DNA from: an uncultured delta proteobacterium
Lineage (GTDB): Bacteria > Desulfobacterota > Desulfovibrionia > Desulfovibrionales > Desulfovibrionaceae
Direction: 5' to 3'
Assembly (NCBI GenBank): GCA_903843965.1
Contig: CAIMRY010000008.1
Coordinates: forward strand, 124,001 to 188,000
Length of the DNA: 64,000 bases
Under the pieces are notes generated by a model. That model saw only the letters and a list, made by a program, of their open reading frames with translations. It made no database searches and was not told the DNA's origin. Every line of letters starts with the position of its first letter. The first letter of the stretch is position 1. This document shows positions 61,576 through 64,000 of the stretch, in pieces. Both the position numbers and the translations under genes were made by a program.

Positions 61576-61989
61576 ATGGCCGAGGACTTCCGTACGTTAT
61601 TAAAGGAAAAGTTGAAGAATTCCCAGACCGGTGAACGCTGGTTTGAGGATCTGGATATCGGCGGGATCTTTTATCTTTCCATCCAGGCCAGCTCCCTGCA
61701 CGCCAGCACGCCGTCGGAGCTGCTGGATGACGTGAATGCCTACGAGGCCTTCCAGGTGATTTTGCAGACGAAGCAGGGCGTGTTCAGCTGCGGCAAGAAA
61801 GGCGCCTGGGAGCATCTGGCCTCCTGTGACTGGATGTCTCTGTTTGCTGAAGAATCCCCCATTTTGCGCGAGGCGGACAATGTACCGACGTCTGTTGTGC
61901 AGAAAATCTTTGAGGACGTGACCGCCAGCGCCATCGCGCACCCTGAATCCCTTGTTAAAAAGCGCGAATGCGGCGTCAAGCTGCTTTGA
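61576..61989 (+). CDS. Small cytosolic protein of unknown function (137 aa)
   Basis: I do not recognise it. It starts behind AGGAGA, 35 bp after the TPR gene. The product begins MAEDFRTLLKEKLKNSQ, has a compact alpha/beta look with WFEDLDIGGIFYLSIQASS and FQVILQTKQGVFSCGKKG, and a Glu/Asp-rich helical second half. Three cysteines, no signal peptide or membrane helix. A perfect 19-bp terminator follows at 62051-62102. Confidence 0.75.
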   Translation: MAEDFRTLLKEKLKNSQTGERWFEDLDIGGIFYLSIQASSLHASTPSELLDDVNAYEAFQVILQTKQGVFSCGKKGAWEHLASCDWMSLFAEESPILREADNVPTSVVQKIFEDVTASAIAHPESLVKKRECGVKLL

Positions 61990-62050
61990 TATCAGCCTGA
62001 TTCGCCAAGAAAAGCCACCTCTTGTAAGAACGATCCGGCTCACGATGCGA

Positions 62051-62102
62051 GCCAACGAAAACGGCCACCCTGCCCAGAAGCAAGGTGGCCGTTTTCGTTG
62101 GC
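62051..62102. terminator. Bidirectional terminator, 19-bp perfect stem
   Basis: 62051-62069 pairs perfectly with 62084-62102 around a 14-nt loop. The A and T runs lie within the stem (GAAAACGG / CCGTTTTC), so it works for both the plus-strand gene ending at 61989 and the minus-strand gene ending at 62123. Confidence 0.85.
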
Positions 62103-62122
62103 CTGTCAATGTTGTCAGATGA

Positions 62123-62827
62123 CTATTTCCACCAGAACAGCTCCCGCAGGAACTGGAAGTAATAGGCCGCTCCCCAGCGCAGGACCTGGAGCTTGCGCTC
62201 GCCGCCGATGCGCGGGGGCTCGTCGCCGGGAATCTCCGCAATCTTCAGCTTGCGTTTGGCTGCCCGGCACGACAACAGGGGCTCCCAGCTGATCTTGGTG
62301 CCAAAAAGCCTCTCTGGGGTGCTGTAGGCCTCATCGTCGAGCAGGCCGAGATCGTACACCAACTGTTTCTTGTACGCCCGGTAGATCACCATGACGTCCG
62401 TGTAGCGGCCGCCATGAAGGATGTTTATGGTCTTGGTGAACAGCCAGTTGCCGAAGGCGGTCACGATGTCGTCATCCGCACTTTGTGCCGAGCCGAGATA
62501 GCGCGAGGCGATGACCATGTCATAGCCCTCCCGCATCTTGGCGATGAGGTCCGGGAGCAGTTCGGCAATGGAATTGCCGTCAGGGCTGAAGGTGATGAGC
62601 ACATCCCCCTTGACCAGGGGCATGACCTCCTCATATGCGTGGCGGAAGCCCCGCTGCTTCTGCACATAGACTTCATATCCCTGCGCGCGGGCCCATTCTA
62701 TGGTGCCGTCTGTGGAGCCGCCATCGACCACGATGATCTGATCCACCCAGTCGGAGTGGATCTTGGGCATGATGGCTTTCATGCCCTCCAGCTCGTTCAA
62801 GGTCATTACCAACAGCGTTGTTTCCAT
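62123..62827 (-). CDS. Family 2 glycosyltransferase, paralogue 1
   Basis: A 234-residue GT-A fold enzyme: LLVMTLNELEGM at the start, IIVVDGGSTDGT (about 31-42), KGDVLITFSPDGNSI with the metal-binding D-x-N region, MVIASRYLG and a C-terminal region with KLKIAEIPGDEPPRIGG. Closest in style to dolichyl- or polyprenyl-phosphate sugar synthases, but without membrane helices. The paralogue at 63182-63886 has exactly the same length. The sugar and acceptor are unknown. AAAGGAT precedes the ATG. Confidence 0.88.
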   Translation of the reverse strand: METTLLVMTLNELEGMKAIMPKIHSDWVDQIIVVDGGSTDGTIEWARAQGYEVYVQKQRGFRHAYEEVMPLVKGDVLITFSPDGNSIAELLPDLIAKMREGYDMVIASRYLGSAQSADDDIVTAFGNWLFTKTINILHGGRYTDVMVIYRAYKKQLVYDLGLLDDEAYSTPERLFGTKISWEPLLSCRAAKRKLKIAEIPGDEPPRIGGERKLQVLRWGAAYYFQFLRELFWWK

Positions 62828-63181
62828 GAATCATCCTTTGAAAGACATTTCAGTGCGGTCCGTCCGATGCAGGCATGGCATCATGTCGTGACGAAACACG
62901 AAAGCATTGTTGTGAAATCATAGCCATAAAATGGCATTACCGACTGCACGGATTGTTTCGGCCTGTGAACACAACTGCGTGTGCTTGACGCTGTCCACAT
63001 TCGCCAAGTGAATCTGCAGGTCGTTTTTTGCTACAGCGTAAATAAACGTCAACCCAACCGTTGGTCATATGGCATCAAGATAATCCGGCGAGACAGTCAA
63101 AAAAATGCGTATGCTTGTGATTCCAAGGAGAAAAAACACCTCAGCGCTGCCGAGGAGGCGTTCCATGCATGCGCGCGAAGG
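62828..63181 (-). other. 354-bp low-GC gap between the two glycosyltransferase genes
   Basis: Clearly A/T-richer than the rest of the window. It holds the terminator of paralogue 2 (63131-63155) and no reading frame with a ribosome site that I would call a gene. A promoter for paralogue 1 must lie here, since the two are separated by a terminator, but I see no good -35/-10 pair. Confidence 0.5.
63131..63155 (-). terminator. Rho-independent terminator after glycosyltransferase paralogue 2
   Basis: Minus strand: a stem with one mismatch, CCTCGGCAGCGCTGAGG (63155-63139), followed by TGTTTTTT (63138-63131). Confidence 0.7.
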
Positions 63182-63886
63182 CTATCTCCAGAAGAAAAGG
63201 TCGTGCAGAATCTGGTACAGGAAGGTTGCCCCCCAGCGAATGATCTGCAGCTTGCGCACTCCGCCGATGCGCACCGGCTCATCGCCCGGGATCTCCGTAA
63301 TCTTGAGCTTGCGGCGAGCAGCGCGAATGGACAAGAGCGGCTCCCAGCTGACCTTGGTGTTGAACAGCTTCTCCGGAGTGCGGAAGGCGCTGTCGCCCGC
63401 AAGTTCCAGGTCAAAGGCGAGCGTCGTCTTGTATGCCCTGTAGATGACCATTGCATCGGTGTAGTGGCCGCCGTGCAGTATGTTGATAGTTTTTGTGAAC
63501 ATCCAATTGCCGAAGGCGGTAATGATGTCGTCGTCATCGCTCTTGGCGTTGCCAAGGTAGCGCGATGCGATGACCATGTCATAGCCTTCCTTCATCTTCT
63601 CAACCAGCTCAGGAATCAGTTCCGGAACGGAGTTGCCGTCAGGGCTGAATGTAATGACGACATCGCCGATCATCATGGGCCAGATCTCTTCATATGCATG
63701 GCGGAATCCCTTCTGCTTCTGCACATAGGTCTGATAGTCATTCTCCTGGGCCCACTCGATGGTGCCGTCCGTCGAACCGCCATCCACAACGATTATCTGA
63801 TCCACCCATTCTCTTTTGATGAGCGGCATAATGGCTTTCATGCCTTCGATCTCGTTCAATGTCATGACCAGCAATGTCGTTTTCAT
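63182..63886 (-). CDS. Family 2 glycosyltransferase, paralogue 2
   Basis: 234 residues, the same length as paralogue 1 and alignable without obvious gaps: LLVMTLNEIEGM, IIVVDGGSTDGT, TFSPDGNSV, EGYDMVIASRYLG, FGNWMFTKTINILHGG and ITEIPGDEPVRIGG. Differences concentrate in the middle (about 50-75 and 175-190) and at the C-terminus (ILHDLFFWR against FLRELFWWK). AAGGAG precedes the ATG. A tandem duplication with divergence is inferred; the two may use different acceptors. Confidence 0.88.
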   Translation of the reverse strand: MKTTLLVMTLNEIEGMKAIMPLIKREWVDQIIVVDGGSTDGTIEWAQENDYQTYVQKQKGFRHAYEEIWPMMIGDVVITFSPDGNSVPELIPELVEKMKEGYDMVIASRYLGNAKSDDDDIITAFGNWMFTKTINILHGGHYTDAMVIYRAYKTTLAFDLELAGDSAFRTPEKLFNTKVSWEPLLSIRAARRKLKITEIPGDEPVRIGGVRKLQIIRWGATFLYQILHDLFFWR

Positions 63887-63957
63887 TCAGACTCCTTTGC
63901 CTAATGCATTTTCAGCGGCGGCTGCATGTGATCTTGCAAACGATGAGTTTGAAGCGT

Positions 63958-64000
63958 TTACACGATGGAGAATTCCCTGTACAGGGTCTTTTCGGTCATG
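63958..64000 (-). CDS. C-terminal end of an unknown gene entering from the right
   Basis: The minus strand from the window edge reads MTEKTLYREFSIV and a TAA stop at 63958-63960. It is probably the tail of a gene upstream of the glycosyltransferase pair; the internal Met need not be a start. Too short to identify. Confidence 0.3.
   Translation of the reverse strand, partial: MTEKTLYREFSIV

Overview
The window is about 64 kb of GC-rich, gene-dense chromosome with a mostly housekeeping gene set. The best fit is a deltaproteobacterium of the Desulfovibrionales (Desulfovibrio-like). Reasons: the order rpsU-yqeY-mutS2-dnaG-rpoD, a split archaeal-type glutamate synthase operon directly upstream of yajC-secD-secF, a sirC-ccsA-hemA cluster, LL-diaminopimelate aminotransferase instead of the succinylase branch for lysine, and an A-adding tRNA nucleotidyltransferase fused to DHH and CBS domains. 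The genus cannot be resolved from sequence reading alone. I saw no tRNA, rRNA, CRISPR array, insertion sequence or prophage.

Layout. 1-1.5 kb: purine salvage genes mtnP-apt (minus), divergent from rsmA. 1.5-9.8 kb (plus): rsmA, hup, a small membrane protein, a terminator, then rpsU-yqeY-mutS2-dnaG-rpoD, a macromolecular-synthesis operon. 9.8-10.8 kb: an isolated cobalamin gene, cbiB. 10.8-20.9 kb (minus): dut-argD-small gene-prmA-nth-like-envC-ctp-polysaccharide deacetylase, then fliM, ndk and proC. The envC/ctp/deacetylase trio acts on the cell envelope and its peptidoglycan. 21.1-32.4 kb (plus): alpha-glucan phosphorylase, a five-gene glutamate synthase operon, then the yajC-secD-secF export genes. 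32.5-37.7 kb (minus): a tetrapyrrole operon, sirC-ccsA-hemA, continuing into a small unknown gene, tilS and adk. 37.8-41.1 kb (plus): two glycosyltransferase genes separated by about 600 bp that carry three 80-bp imperfect repeats. 41.2-49.8 kb (minus): HIT protein-lapA-lapB-mutS-lipoprotein-lysA-rsmE-rarA. 49.8-56.1 kb (minus): xerD and the DHH/CBS/nucleotidyltransferase fusion, followed by a flavin reductase-like protein, a CBS protein and an ArsB/NhaD-type permease. 56.4-62 kb (plus): dapL-folK-TRASH protein-transaldolase-TPR protein-small unknown. 62.1-64 kb (minus): two paralogous family 2 glycosyltransferases in a lower-GC stretch.

Functional links inside the window: DapL and LysA supply diaminopimelate and lysine. 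The glutamate synthase and ArgD serve nitrogen assimilation. HemA, CcsA and SirC serve tetrapyrrole and cytochrome c synthesis, expected in an organism rich in c-type cytochromes and siroheme sulfite reductase. MutS, MutS2, RarA and the Nth-like protein are genome maintenance.

The unusual material is mostly non-coding. Degenerate tandem repeats with an exact 11-nt period lie in leaders upstream of dnaG, a small gene and the glucan phosphorylase gene; two of these arrays share a consensus. Matching 12-nt repeats occur inside reading frames of envC, sirC, mutS and a TPR gene. There are also three 80-bp repeats between glycosyltransferase genes, a 29-bp tandem duplication of the adk 3' end, and a folK gene with no canonical start codon after its ribosome binding site. 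I found no clear new defence, secretion or biosynthetic system.
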